Assembly: GCA_031549905.1 (NCBI GenBank)
Contig: JAVBPC010000082.1
Location: 1-7,448 of the forward strand
From: Avichristensenella sp031549905
GTDB taxonomy: Bacteria > Bacillota > Clostridia > Christensenellales > Aristaeellaceae
DNA length: 7,448 nucleotides
Reading direction: 5' to 3'
Within the stretch, counting starts at the first letter, position 1; each line of letters begins with the position of its first letter. The notes beneath the pieces are model-generated. The model saw nothing but the letters and a program-made list of their open reading frames with translations, did no database searches and had not been told where the DNA came from. Positions 1 to 5,065 of this stretch are shown here, piece after piece. The translations under genes and the position numbers were made by a program.

Positions 1-45
1 TGCCCCTGGACCCCGCTTAGGGGCTTAAAGGCCCTAAGAACCCCT
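1..45 (+). repeat. Two-hairpin interspersed element, copy A (partial, cut by window edge)
   Basis: This is one of four copies of an intergenic element. In its plus orientation the element reads: a CCAGGGG-type hairpin, then GGACCC(C), then a CTTAGGGG-type hairpin, then AAGAACCCC. Here the left arm of the first hairpin lies off the window, and only TGCCCCTGG is seen. The second hairpin is degenerate: CTTAGGG (16-22) pairs with CCCTAAG (32-38), but the inner part has a G-G mismatch. A short CGCC/GGCG hairpin follows in the flank (about 53-64), at the same relative place as in copy D. Function is unknown. Confidence 0.75.
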
Positions 46-101
46 GGTTTTTCGCCGCCCGGCGGAGTGGCTGTATTTTTGTCAATACCCTTCCCTATGC
101 A

Positions 102-160
102 GGGATTCTTAAGGGCCTTAGGCCCTTAAGCGAGGTCTGGAGCAGAGCTCCAGCGTCCCC
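102..160 (-). repeat. Two-hairpin interspersed element, copy B
   Basis: This copy is in inverted orientation to copy A, about 55 bp away. The first hairpin pairs CTTAAGGGCC (108-117) with GGCCCTTAAG (121-130) around a TTA loop. The second pairs CTGGAGC (137-143) with GCTCCAG (147-153) around AGA. Compared with copies C and D, both stems carry base changes on both arms, so pairing stays perfect. The copy ends about 20 bp before the ribosome binding site of the DUF1934 gene and so may lie in its leader. I saw no convincing promoter between copies A and B. Confidence 0.85.
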
Positions 161-189
161 CCCACGTTCCTCTACAAAAGGAGAAAACC

Positions 190-654
190 ATGCAAGACAA
201 CACCCCGATTATGGTCACCATCGTAGGCTCTGATGAGCAGGAAAACACGATCACCCTGTCCACGCGCGGCACGCTGGAGGAGCGGGCGGCAGGGTGGGCG
301 CTTCGTTACACGGAAATGGAGGTCGGCGGGCTGGACGCGATTGACAACCTGGTAGAGGTTGAGTCAGGCGGCGTGATGATCACGCGCAGCGGCACGCTGG
401 GGTCCACCATCCTGTATAGGGAAAACAAGCCGTTTGAGGGCGAATACATGACGCCGTTTGGCGATCTGTTCCTGCGCGTGCTGCCCACAACGGTGCGCGC
501 ACAGCGGCGCGGCGGCATGGGGCACATCCACCTGGAGTACCTGGTGGGGCTGTCGCACGACAAGGAGGACGCGGATGCGTCAAACATGCGGATGATTGAC
601 ATCCGGTTCCGCGCGGCGCGGGCCAAAGTGGAGGCGGAGGCGGAAACGGAATGA
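190..654 (+). CDS. DUF1934 / YwiB-like beta-barrel protein
   Basis: This encodes a 154-aa cytoplasmic protein that resembles the DUF1934 (YwiB) family, small lipocalin-like beta-barrels of unproven function. Visible family-like features are an N-terminal VTIVGSDEQENTITLSTRG strand pair, the central WALRYTEMEVGGLDAI segment where members carry a Y-x-E-x-E-type stretch, an R-S-G strand (about 66-68), and YMTPFGDLFLRV (about 86-97), which matches the usual Y-x-TP-x-G motif. There is no signal peptide or membrane segment. The start at 190 is set by AAAAGGAG ending 6 nt upstream; an internal ATG at codon 8 has no such site. The charged tail (AKVEAEAETE) lies beyond the barrel. In Bacillus ywiB sits next to argS; here the partner is an unknown gene overlapping by ATGA. 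The assignment is from motif memory, not a search. Confidence 0.8.
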   Translation: MQDNTPIMVTIVGSDEQENTITLSTRGTLEERAAGWALRYTEMEVGGLDAIDNLVEVESGGVMITRSGTLGSTILYRENKPFEGEYMTPFGDLFLRVLPTTVRAQRRGGMGHIHLEYLVGLSHDKEDADASNMRMIDIRFRAARAKVEAEAETE

Positions 655-1160
655 CGCCGGCAAGGGCGCTGCGGGCGGCGCTGGAAAAAGTCGGCCTGCC
701 CGGGTTTCTTCGGTGGGACCGGTCAGGGCAGGCACTGCTGGTATCGGATGCGCCGCGGCGGGCGCTGCCGGGCGCGGCGGAGGCGGTGGCAGCGAAGGCG
801 GACGCGGCAACCCGGCAGGAAGGCGGCCTTTTGTATATCGACCTGCCGGATCAAGTCTATCAAAACTTACTGGCGCTGAACGCCGACCCGCCCGCCGTGG
901 TGCAGGACAGCCTGTTCCCGCTGCGGGCGCTGTGCTATGGGATACTTACGCGCGATACAAGCCATATCGCCCTGCAAGCAAAGCCGGACATCCCGCTGCT
1001 GCGCGCGGCGCTATTGGCCGAGGCGCAGGGCGGCGCGGCGGTGCGGGCGTTTGCGGAAGCGCTGCGCGCGGCGGACGCCGAGGCGCTGCGGTGCGGGGAT
1101 ACCGCCAGCGTGCGGGCCTGCGCGGCGGTTTTATCCCAGTGGCTGCAAAATAATCACTGA
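651..1160 (+). CDS. Hypothetical protein, translationally coupled to the DUF1934 gene
   Basis: This encodes a 169-aa protein that I do not recognise. Its ATG overlaps the stop of the preceding gene (ATGA, 651-654), and a GGAGG within the upstream coding region (636-640) lies 10 nt before it. This indicates translational coupling and a shared transcript. The protein is rich in Ala, Arg and Leu. A central part looks folded and mixed alpha/beta (GGLLYIDLPDQVYQNLLAL, then SLFPLRALCYGILTR). The C-terminal third is probably helical (RAFAEALRAADAEALRCGD, then a helix ending SQWLQNNH). There is no signal peptide, no membrane span and no catalytic motif I can name. The gene is very GC-rich at third positions, like real genes here, and several shadow frames overlap it. 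The operon ends at the hairpin at 1187-1217. A role shared with the DUF1934 protein is only inferred from coupling. Confidence 0.75.
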   Translation: MTPARALRAALEKVGLPGFLRWDRSGQALLVSDAPRRALPGAAEAVAAKADAATRQEGGLLYIDLPDQVYQNLLALNADPPAVVQDSLFPLRALCYGILTRDTSHIALQAKPDIPLLRAALLAEAQGGAAVRAFAEALRAADAEALRCGDTASVRACAAVLSQWLQNNH

Positions 1161-1169
1161 TTTCCTAAC

Positions 1170-1217
1170 AAAAAGGCGCCTTTTTCACGGGGATGGATGA
1201 ATATGATCCATCCCCGT
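1170..1217 (+). terminator. Terminator region after the two-gene operon
   Basis: Two structures lie just after the stop at 1160. The first is a perfect 16-bp palindrome AAAAAGGCGCCTTTTT (1170-1185). The second is a strong hairpin: ACGGGGATGGAT (1187-1198) pairs perfectly over 12 bp with ATCCATCCCCGT (1206-1217) around a 7-nt loop, and TTGTGTTCTGT follows. The second resembles an intrinsic terminator with an imperfect U tract. An open frame runs through this hairpin into the next gene, which is one reason to reject an early start for that gene. Confidence 0.75.
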
Positions 1218-1424
1218 TTGTGTTCTGTATGTGTACACCCTGTATACTGTTGGCAGGGTGAGGAGACAGGCCGAAAAACGCAAAAAAGAGGTGCCGCCGG
1301 ACAGAAAGTATTACCACGCAACAATAAAATTTTGCCCGGGCTTGCACAGTTGCTGTTTCCACCCCTTTTTGATCTACATTTGGGCTACACATACTGTTAC
1401 GCGGTTGGTATCACTGTAATTTGC

Positions 1425-1442
1425 AGGGAGGTCTTTTTTTTG
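1425..1442 (+). promoter_or_regulatory. Ribosome binding site, T8 tract and TTG start of the secreted repeat protein
   Basis: AGGGAGG (1425-1431) is followed 8 nt later by a TTG codon (1440-1442) in the long frame. This spacing fixes the start. The next in-frame ATG (1455) would be 23 nt from the site, and a far-upstream start lies inside the terminator hairpin. Eight T residues (1434-1441) fill most of the spacer and run into the start codon. The 220 bp between the terminator and this site hold no recognisable gene. TATACT at 1243-1248 could be a -10 box, but I see no good -35 partner. Confidence 0.7.
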
Positions 1443-3494
1443 TCTAGGAAATGGATGTCGCGCGCGGTCGCGCTGCTGCTGTGCGTGCTGATGGTGCCGG
1501 GAACGGCCGGTGCGGTCAGCTGGGGTGATTTTGTGGCAAAGGTGAATGCCGCGACGACCGACACCACGTTCACTGAAGAGGATTTCGGCGGCGAAACCAC
1601 GGTAGACGGCCCCATAAACAGCGATGCGCTGCTTATACAAAGCGGCGTTACCGTCACCATTCAGGGGCTGACATTTACCGGCGGAATGGTGATCGCCGGC
1701 GGAAACATCGTGCTGGAAGATGCGACCATTGAGAACGCTGCCGGGAATGGCATCACCATCGTGGGCGACGCAAACGGCACCCACTTGGAACTGACGCTGG
1801 ATACGGGCTGCGTGATTGACGCGAGCGAAAGCGGCATATTTGCCCACTATGGCCTTGATGCCGGTGGGGAAATCACCGTCAACAATGGGGCCGATATTGC
1901 TGCGGGGGCGGCCGGGATAAGCCTGTACCGCACCGGCGGCGGCGATGAGGATATCATCATCAATGTCAACAACAGCGGCGATATCCACGCGGGCACCGGC
2001 GCGGGCATATCCGTGACGGGCGGCAACGGCGGCCTGAGCGGCGATGCCGGCGATGTGATCATCAACATCGTAAATAGTGGGGATATCGACGGCGCGGTAG
2101 GCCAGGGGATAATGGTTAGCGCGCTTGCCAACGGCGGCGCTGCCTATGGCAAGATTGTAAACCTCGGCGATATTTCCGATGTGACGCTGAACGCCAACGG
2201 CTTTGGACAAGGCGTGTATGCGCAGACCTTTTCTATGGATGGCTCGGCAACCGCGATCGTTGACAACGACGGAACGGTTTCCAACACGGCCGGGCCCGGG
2301 TTGGGCGCCAACGCGCAGGCGAGAGGCGAGGGCGATGCCACCGCAATCATCATAAACCGGGATCAGGGCGTTGTCGATGGCAGCACCTTGGGGTTGTCGG
2401 CAGAGGCCACAACAGATATCCCGAAGGGCAGCAACGCCGCATTCAATGGCGACGCCAACGTCACCGTGGTGAACAGCGGTACGATTACGAATACCTCGCG
2501 CTCCGGCGTCAGCGCCACCGCAAATTCCCGCGACGGCGGCGATGCCAACATCGCGATCAACAACAGCGGGGCGGTCGAAAACGCAGGCCGCTATGGGGTT
2601 TACGCATACGGGAACGGCGATGACGTCAGTATTGCTATACAAAACAATGGTCAGGCCGGGGGCGCGCTCTCCGGAGCGTTCATTGAAGGCCCGACCGACA
2701 TGAATCTACAGGTAAGCGGGCAGGGCACCTTCCTTCCGGGTTCCTACACCGGCCCCGCCACAGGGGATGCGTACACGGGCGAAAACGGGGCCAGCGTGGT
2801 TCTGTTTGTCGACTACCCCAACGCTGAAAGCATGCCCACGGGCGATGCCCTAAGGGAAGAGATTCAGGGCATTGCGGAAAGAAGCGGCCTGCTTGATCTG
2901 CAGGACGGCAACCTGGTGATGGTCGCCTATAATCGTACGGGAGGGAATGACGCGGCTGTCGACGACTTCCAGCTGACCATGACGGCCCCGCCGCCGGCCG
3001 CCGAACCGGAAGCGGGCACGGAACAGCCGATCACCGTATTGGCCAGCGCATATCAGGCGCCCGCCAAAAAGGGCCGCCCGGCGTACAAGGGCATCAGCTA
3101 CAGCGAAGAATGGCTGTATCAGGCGTTCCTGGCGGATGCATCGCGCGACCTGCGCGTGTATGAGCTGGCGACGGACGAAAACGGCCTGCCCGAAAAGGGC
3201 GAGCATCTGGTGTTCAAAGAGACTTTGCACGGAAACATCCAGCTGTCGCTTTCGAACTACGCTGAAAAGCAGCTGCTGACCGTGGTTTCCATGCAGACGC
3301 TGGCCAAGCTGATCCGCATGGGCATCCACACGCTGAATGTATCCGGCGAAAACAGCGCCGACAGCTACCCCGTTGAGGAGATATACAACGCGCTGGTCGC
3401 CGCCGGGCATGGGGACGCGCAGTATGTGTACCTTGCCGGCACGAACGGCGACGCCGTGATCATTGACAGGAACGGGGATAAAATCGCGCTGTAA
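1440..3494 (+). CDS. Secreted Asn/Gly-rich repeat protein, probable beta-helix
   Basis: This encodes 684 aa from TTG. Residues 1-25 form a signal peptide: a basic SRKWMSR start, the hydrophobic stretch AVALLLCVLMVPGT, and an AGA site with likely cleavage before VSW. Residues about 148-425 hold eight to nine irregular repeats of 25-38 aa with the pattern N-[NS]-G-x-[IV], then a GI/GV-x-[VA] turn, a Gly-rich turn, and I-x-I-x-[NV]. These resemble rungs of a right-handed parallel beta-helix, as in autotransporter-type adhesins. A Pro/Glu linker (about 517-530) leads to an unrecognised domain of about 150 aa, mixed alpha/beta (EEWLYQAFLADASRDLRVYEL ... LIRMGIHTLNVSG ... VIIDRNGDKIAL). I see no LPXTG motif, SLH domain or C-terminal membrane span, so the attachment mode is unknown. 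An adhesin or cell-surface role is inferred. Flanking terminators suggest a single-gene unit. Confidence 0.8.
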   Translation: MSRKWMSRAVALLLCVLMVPGTAGAVSWGDFVAKVNAATTDTTFTEEDFGGETTVDGPINSDALLIQSGVTVTIQGLTFTGGMVIAGGNIVLEDATIENAAGNGITIVGDANGTHLELTLDTGCVIDASESGIFAHYGLDAGGEITVNNGADIAAGAAGISLYRTGGGDEDIIINVNNSGDIHAGTGAGISVTGGNGGLSGDAGDVIINIVNSGDIDGAVGQGIMVSALANGGAAYGKIVNLGDISDVTLNANGFGQGVYAQTFSMDGSATAIVDNDGTVSNTAGPGLGANAQARGEGDATAIIINRDQGVVDGSTLGLSAEATTDIPKGSNAAFNGDANVTVVNSGTITNTSRSGVSATANSRDGGDANIAINNSGAVENAGRYGVYAYGNGDDVSIAIQNNGQAGGALSGAFIEGPTDMNLQVSGQGTFLPGSYTGPATGDAYTGENGASVVLFVDYPNAESMPTGDALREEIQGIAERSGLLDLQDGNLVMVAYNRTGGNDAAVDDFQLTMTAPPPAAEPEAGTEQPITVLASAYQAPAKKGRPAYKGISYSEEWLYQAFLADASRDLRVYELATDENGLPEKGEHLVFKETLHGNIQLSLSNYAEKQLLTVVSMQTLAKLIRMGIHTLNVSGENSADSYPVEEIYNALVAAGHGDAQYVYLAGTNGDAVIIDRNGDKIAL

Positions 3495-3517
3495 GGCACA
3501 CAAAACCCAACGGTTAT

Positions 3518-3548
3518 GCCCGGGAGAGTTTCTCTTCCGGGCTTTTTT
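3518..3548 (+). terminator. Intrinsic terminator after the secreted repeat protein
   Basis: GCCCGGGAGAG (3518-3528) pairs with CTCTTCCGGGC (3532-3542) over 11 bp with one G-T wobble and a TTT loop. T6 (3543-3548) follows directly. It lies 24 nt after the stop codon of the secreted protein gene. This is a textbook Rho-independent terminator in the plus direction. Confidence 0.92.
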
Positions 3549-3581
3549 GCGCTATGATGCGGGTATCCCCGCAAAAACCCC

Positions 3582-3612
3582 TTGACTTTCCCCCTACTGG
3601 AACCTGTATGAT
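3582..3612 (+). promoter_or_regulatory. MerR-type promoter with 19-bp spacer and operator dyad
   Basis: A -35 box TTGACT (3582-3587) and a -10 box TATGAT (3607-3612) are separated by exactly 19 bp. This over-long spacing is typical of promoters twisted into activity by MerR-family proteins. A dyad TACtGGaaCCtGTA (3595-3608) overlaps the right part of the spacer and the -10. As the promoter stands directly before a MerR-family gene, autoregulation is the simplest reading. The exact operator is inferred; the dyad is off-centre by about 4 bp. Confidence 0.8.
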
Positions 3613-3617
3613 GTACA

Positions 3618-3631
3618 TGATCTCGAGATCA
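3618..3631 (+). promoter_or_regulatory. Perfect 14-bp palindrome at the expected transcription start
   Basis: TGATCTCGAGATCA is a perfect palindrome beginning 6 bp after the -10 box, so it covers the likely start of transcription and ends 7 bp before the Shine-Dalgarno site. It could be a second operator or just a 5' leader sequence. A palindrome of this length is not rare by chance in a window this size; its placement is what is notable. Confidence 0.4.
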
Positions 3632-3650
3632 ACCGTTGGGAGTGAAGGCG

Positions 3651-4457
3651 TTGCTATCGATCGGCAGTTTCTCAAAAGTGGCGAACATTACGACGAAAAC
3701 GCTGCGGTATTACGATGAAATCGGCCTGCTGAAGCCATGCTATGTGGACAGCGACAGCGGGTACCGGTACTACGACGTAACGCAGCTGGAAACCGTGCTG
3801 CTGATCGGCAGGCTGAAGGCGTACGACTTTTCGCTGGATGAAATCGCGCGGGTTTTGCAAGGCCGTGCGGACAGCGCGCTTTTGCTTGAACTGCTGGCGG
3901 ATAAGAAAGCGCGCACAGAAAGCCTGGTGGCAAGCTATGCCGATATGCTGATACAAATCGGCGAAGACATTTCAAATTTGGAAAGGGGCAGTGACATCAT
4001 GTCATACCTGAATGATATTTCGGTAAAACTTACGGAAACCAAACCGATGACCATCGTATTTATCCGGGAAAAAATGAACGTGAAGGACTACGGAAAGTAC
4101 ATGCGCGGCCTGTACGAAAGGATCGCGGAAGAAAAGCTGACCCCGCTGGGGGCGCCGATATCCATCTATCACAGCGAGGAGTTTACCCCGGAAAGCTATG
4201 ATGTGGAAATCGCCGTGCCGGTGAAAGAAGCGGTAAAGGGCACGCGGGATTTCCCCGGCGCGCTGTGCGCAAAGGCCACGCTGAAGGGCGCGTACGACGG
4301 GATACCCAGCGTGTACGCGAAGATCCGGGAATGGATGGAGCAGGAAGGATACACGATTGCGGGCGCGTGCTTTGAGGTGTACTTGACCAACCCGGCGGAA
4401 ACGCCCGAGGGGGAGAACCTGACGGAGGTTTATATCCCGGTCAGGAAGCTTGCCTGA
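3651..4457 (+). CDS. MerR-family regulator with GyrI-like effector-binding domain
   Basis: This encodes a 268-aa transcription factor of the BmrR-like type: an N-terminal MerR winged helix-turn-helix, a dimerisation helix and a C-terminal small-molecule-binding domain. The HTH is seen in SIGSFSKVANITTKTLRYYDE (3-23) and IGLLKP, and the wing in DSGYRYYD (35-42). The dimer helix spans about 76-112. The GyrI-like domain runs from about 124 to 265 and ends with FEVYLTNP and LTEVYIPV; the Glu in the latter (259) lies where BmrR-type proteins have the acidic residue that binds cationic drugs. TTG at 3651 is preferred: GGGAG (3638-3642) sits 8 nt upstream, and translation begins MLSIGSFSK as in relatives. 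The TTG at 3636 and GTG at 3642 overlap that site. No transporter gene lies beside it, so its target beyond its own promoter is unknown. Confidence 0.88.
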   Translation: MLSIGSFSKVANITTKTLRYYDEIGLLKPCYVDSDSGYRYYDVTQLETVLLIGRLKAYDFSLDEIARVLQGRADSALLLELLADKKARTESLVASYADMLIQIGEDISNLERGSDIMSYLNDISVKLTETKPMTIVFIREKMNVKDYGKYMRGLYERIAEEKLTPLGAPISIYHSEEFTPESYDVEIAVPVKEAVKGTRDFPGALCAKATLKGAYDGIPSVYAKIREWMEQEGYTIAGACFEVYLTNPAETPEGENLTEVYIPVRKLA

Positions 4458-4480
4458 TGTAAACAGGACAGGTTTCGCCC

Positions 4481-4513
4481 AGGCTGTCGGCAGCATATGC
4501 CGATGGCCTTTTT
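4481..4513 (+). terminator. Intrinsic terminator after the MerR-family gene
   Basis: AGGC (4481-4484) pairs with GCCT (4506-4509), and TCGGCA (4487-4492) pairs with TGCCGA (4498-4503), with a small internal TG/TG mismatch between the two helices. T5 (4509-4513) follows. It separates the regulator from the next gene, which therefore needs its own promoter within about 45 bp; I see no strong -35/-10 pair there. Confidence 0.75.
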
Positions 4514-4560
4514 GTATGAACCGTGGTACGATATAGGCATTATCTACAGGGGAGAAAGAC

Positions 4561-4968
4561 ATGAACTTCTATATTTCATCGCGCCTGAGCAACACTGACC
4601 AGGTAAGGCGTGCGGCAAGCCTGCTAAAAGGCCACGGCTGGATACAAACCTGCGACTGGACAAATTTTGATGCGTCATCAGCGAACAGCCCGGACGGCTT
4701 GCGCAATATCGGAAAGAGAGAATGCGAGGGCGTTCATGCCGCGGATGTTGTGATTGTGCTTACGCCGCAGGGACGGGGAACACACATAGAGCTGGGCATG
4801 GCGATTGCACTGGAAAAAAGGGTGTACATTTATCATCCGGATGATTCCTATTTTGCGTGTGATGACAACACCTGCGCGTTTTATTGGCTGCCCCAGGTAA
4901 GGCGGCTGACTGGGAAAATGGATGCGGCAATCGAAACGATTGTGCGCGAAAACACAAATTCCGTATAA
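4561..4968 (+). CDS. Nucleoside 2-deoxyribosyltransferase-like protein
   Basis: This encodes a 135-aa cytoplasmic protein with the fold signature of the nucleoside 2-deoxyribosyltransferase superfamily. It opens with NFYISSRLSN, a beta strand and substrate-binding turn. ADVVIVLTPQGRGTHIELGMA (61-81) contains the family's D-x-x-V-x-L strand and the GTHIELG motif, whose Glu77 is at the position of the catalytic nucleophile. KRVYIYHPDD (86-95) is the next strand. True enzymes exchange or hydrolyse the N-glycosidic bond of (deoxy)nucleosides; many short homologues have no proven substrate, so I stop at 'like'. AGGGGAG (4548-4554) ends 6 nt before the ATG. The gene appears less GC-rich than its neighbours, and no nucleoside-metabolism gene lies beside it. 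Its stop codon overlaps the U tract of the opposing fusA terminator. Confidence 0.8.
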   Translation: MNFYISSRLSNTDQVRRAASLLKGHGWIQTCDWTNFDASSANSPDGLRNIGKRECEGVHAADVVIVLTPQGRGTHIELGMAIALEKRVYIYHPDDSYFACDDNTCAFYWLPQVRRLTGKMDAAIETIVRENTNSV

Positions 4969-5001
4969 AAAACCCCCCCCGCCAACGCGGAAGAAGGGGT
5001 T
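4967..5001 (-). terminator. Intrinsic terminator of fusA
   Basis: Read on the minus strand, AACCCC (5001 to 4996) pairs with GGGGTT (4976 to 4971), enclosing an inner CCGC-GTTG-GCGG hairpin (4990 to 4979). A run of six T (4972 to 4967) closes the structure. It overlaps the last two bases of the convergent deoxyribosyltransferase-like gene and the outer end of repeat copy C. A run of eight C lies on the plus strand at 4973-4980. Confidence 0.7.
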
Positions 5002-5058
5002 CTTAGGGGCCTTAGGCCCCTAAGCAGGGTCCAGGGGCAGAGCCCCTGGCGTCCCCCG
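4996..5058 (-). repeat. Two-hairpin interspersed element, copy C
   Basis: This is a full copy in the same orientation as B, filling the gap between two convergent genes and ending 8 bp from the fusA stop codon. Hairpin one: CTTAGGGGCC (5002-5011) pairs with GGCCCCTAAG (5015-5024) around TTA. Hairpin two: CCAGGGGC (5031-5038) pairs with GCCCCTGG (5042-5049) around AGA. Both are perfect. Its edge contributes the AACCCC arm of the fusA terminator, so the element and the terminator share sequence. Confidence 0.92.
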
Positions 5059-5065
5059 TTCCTTC

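Noticed and set aside
596..1153. 185-aa plus-strand frame overlapping the coupled hypothetical gene
   Set aside because: It has Gly/Arg/Ala-rich low-complexity composition, typical of a shadow frame. The ATGA-coupled frame is better placed.
1231..1419. 62-aa frame in the leader of the secreted protein gene
   Set aside because: It has a GTG start without a Shine-Dalgarno site and no recognisable features; it is most likely chance.
1218..1424. Riboswitch in the long leader of the secreted protein gene
   Set aside because: I could not match any known riboswitch core or a convincing aptamer-terminator arrangement.
1197..1439. 81-codon N-terminal extension of the secreted repeat protein
   Set aside because: The start would lie inside a terminator hairpin with no ribosome binding site, and it would bury the signal peptide internally.
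1374..2642. 422-aa minus-strand open frame antisense to the secreted repeat protein
   Set aside because: It mirrors the repetitive GC-rich coding strand and shows no ribosome binding site, while the plus frame has a signal peptide, start site and terminator.
3506..3640. 10-bp inverted repeat CCCAACGGTT / AACCGTTGGG flanking the terminator and MerR promoter, suggestive of an invertible promoter
   Set aside because: A 10-bp inverted pair within 200 bp is expected about once in a window this size. Inversion would aim the promoter at the 3' end of the upstream gene, and no recombinase is nearby.
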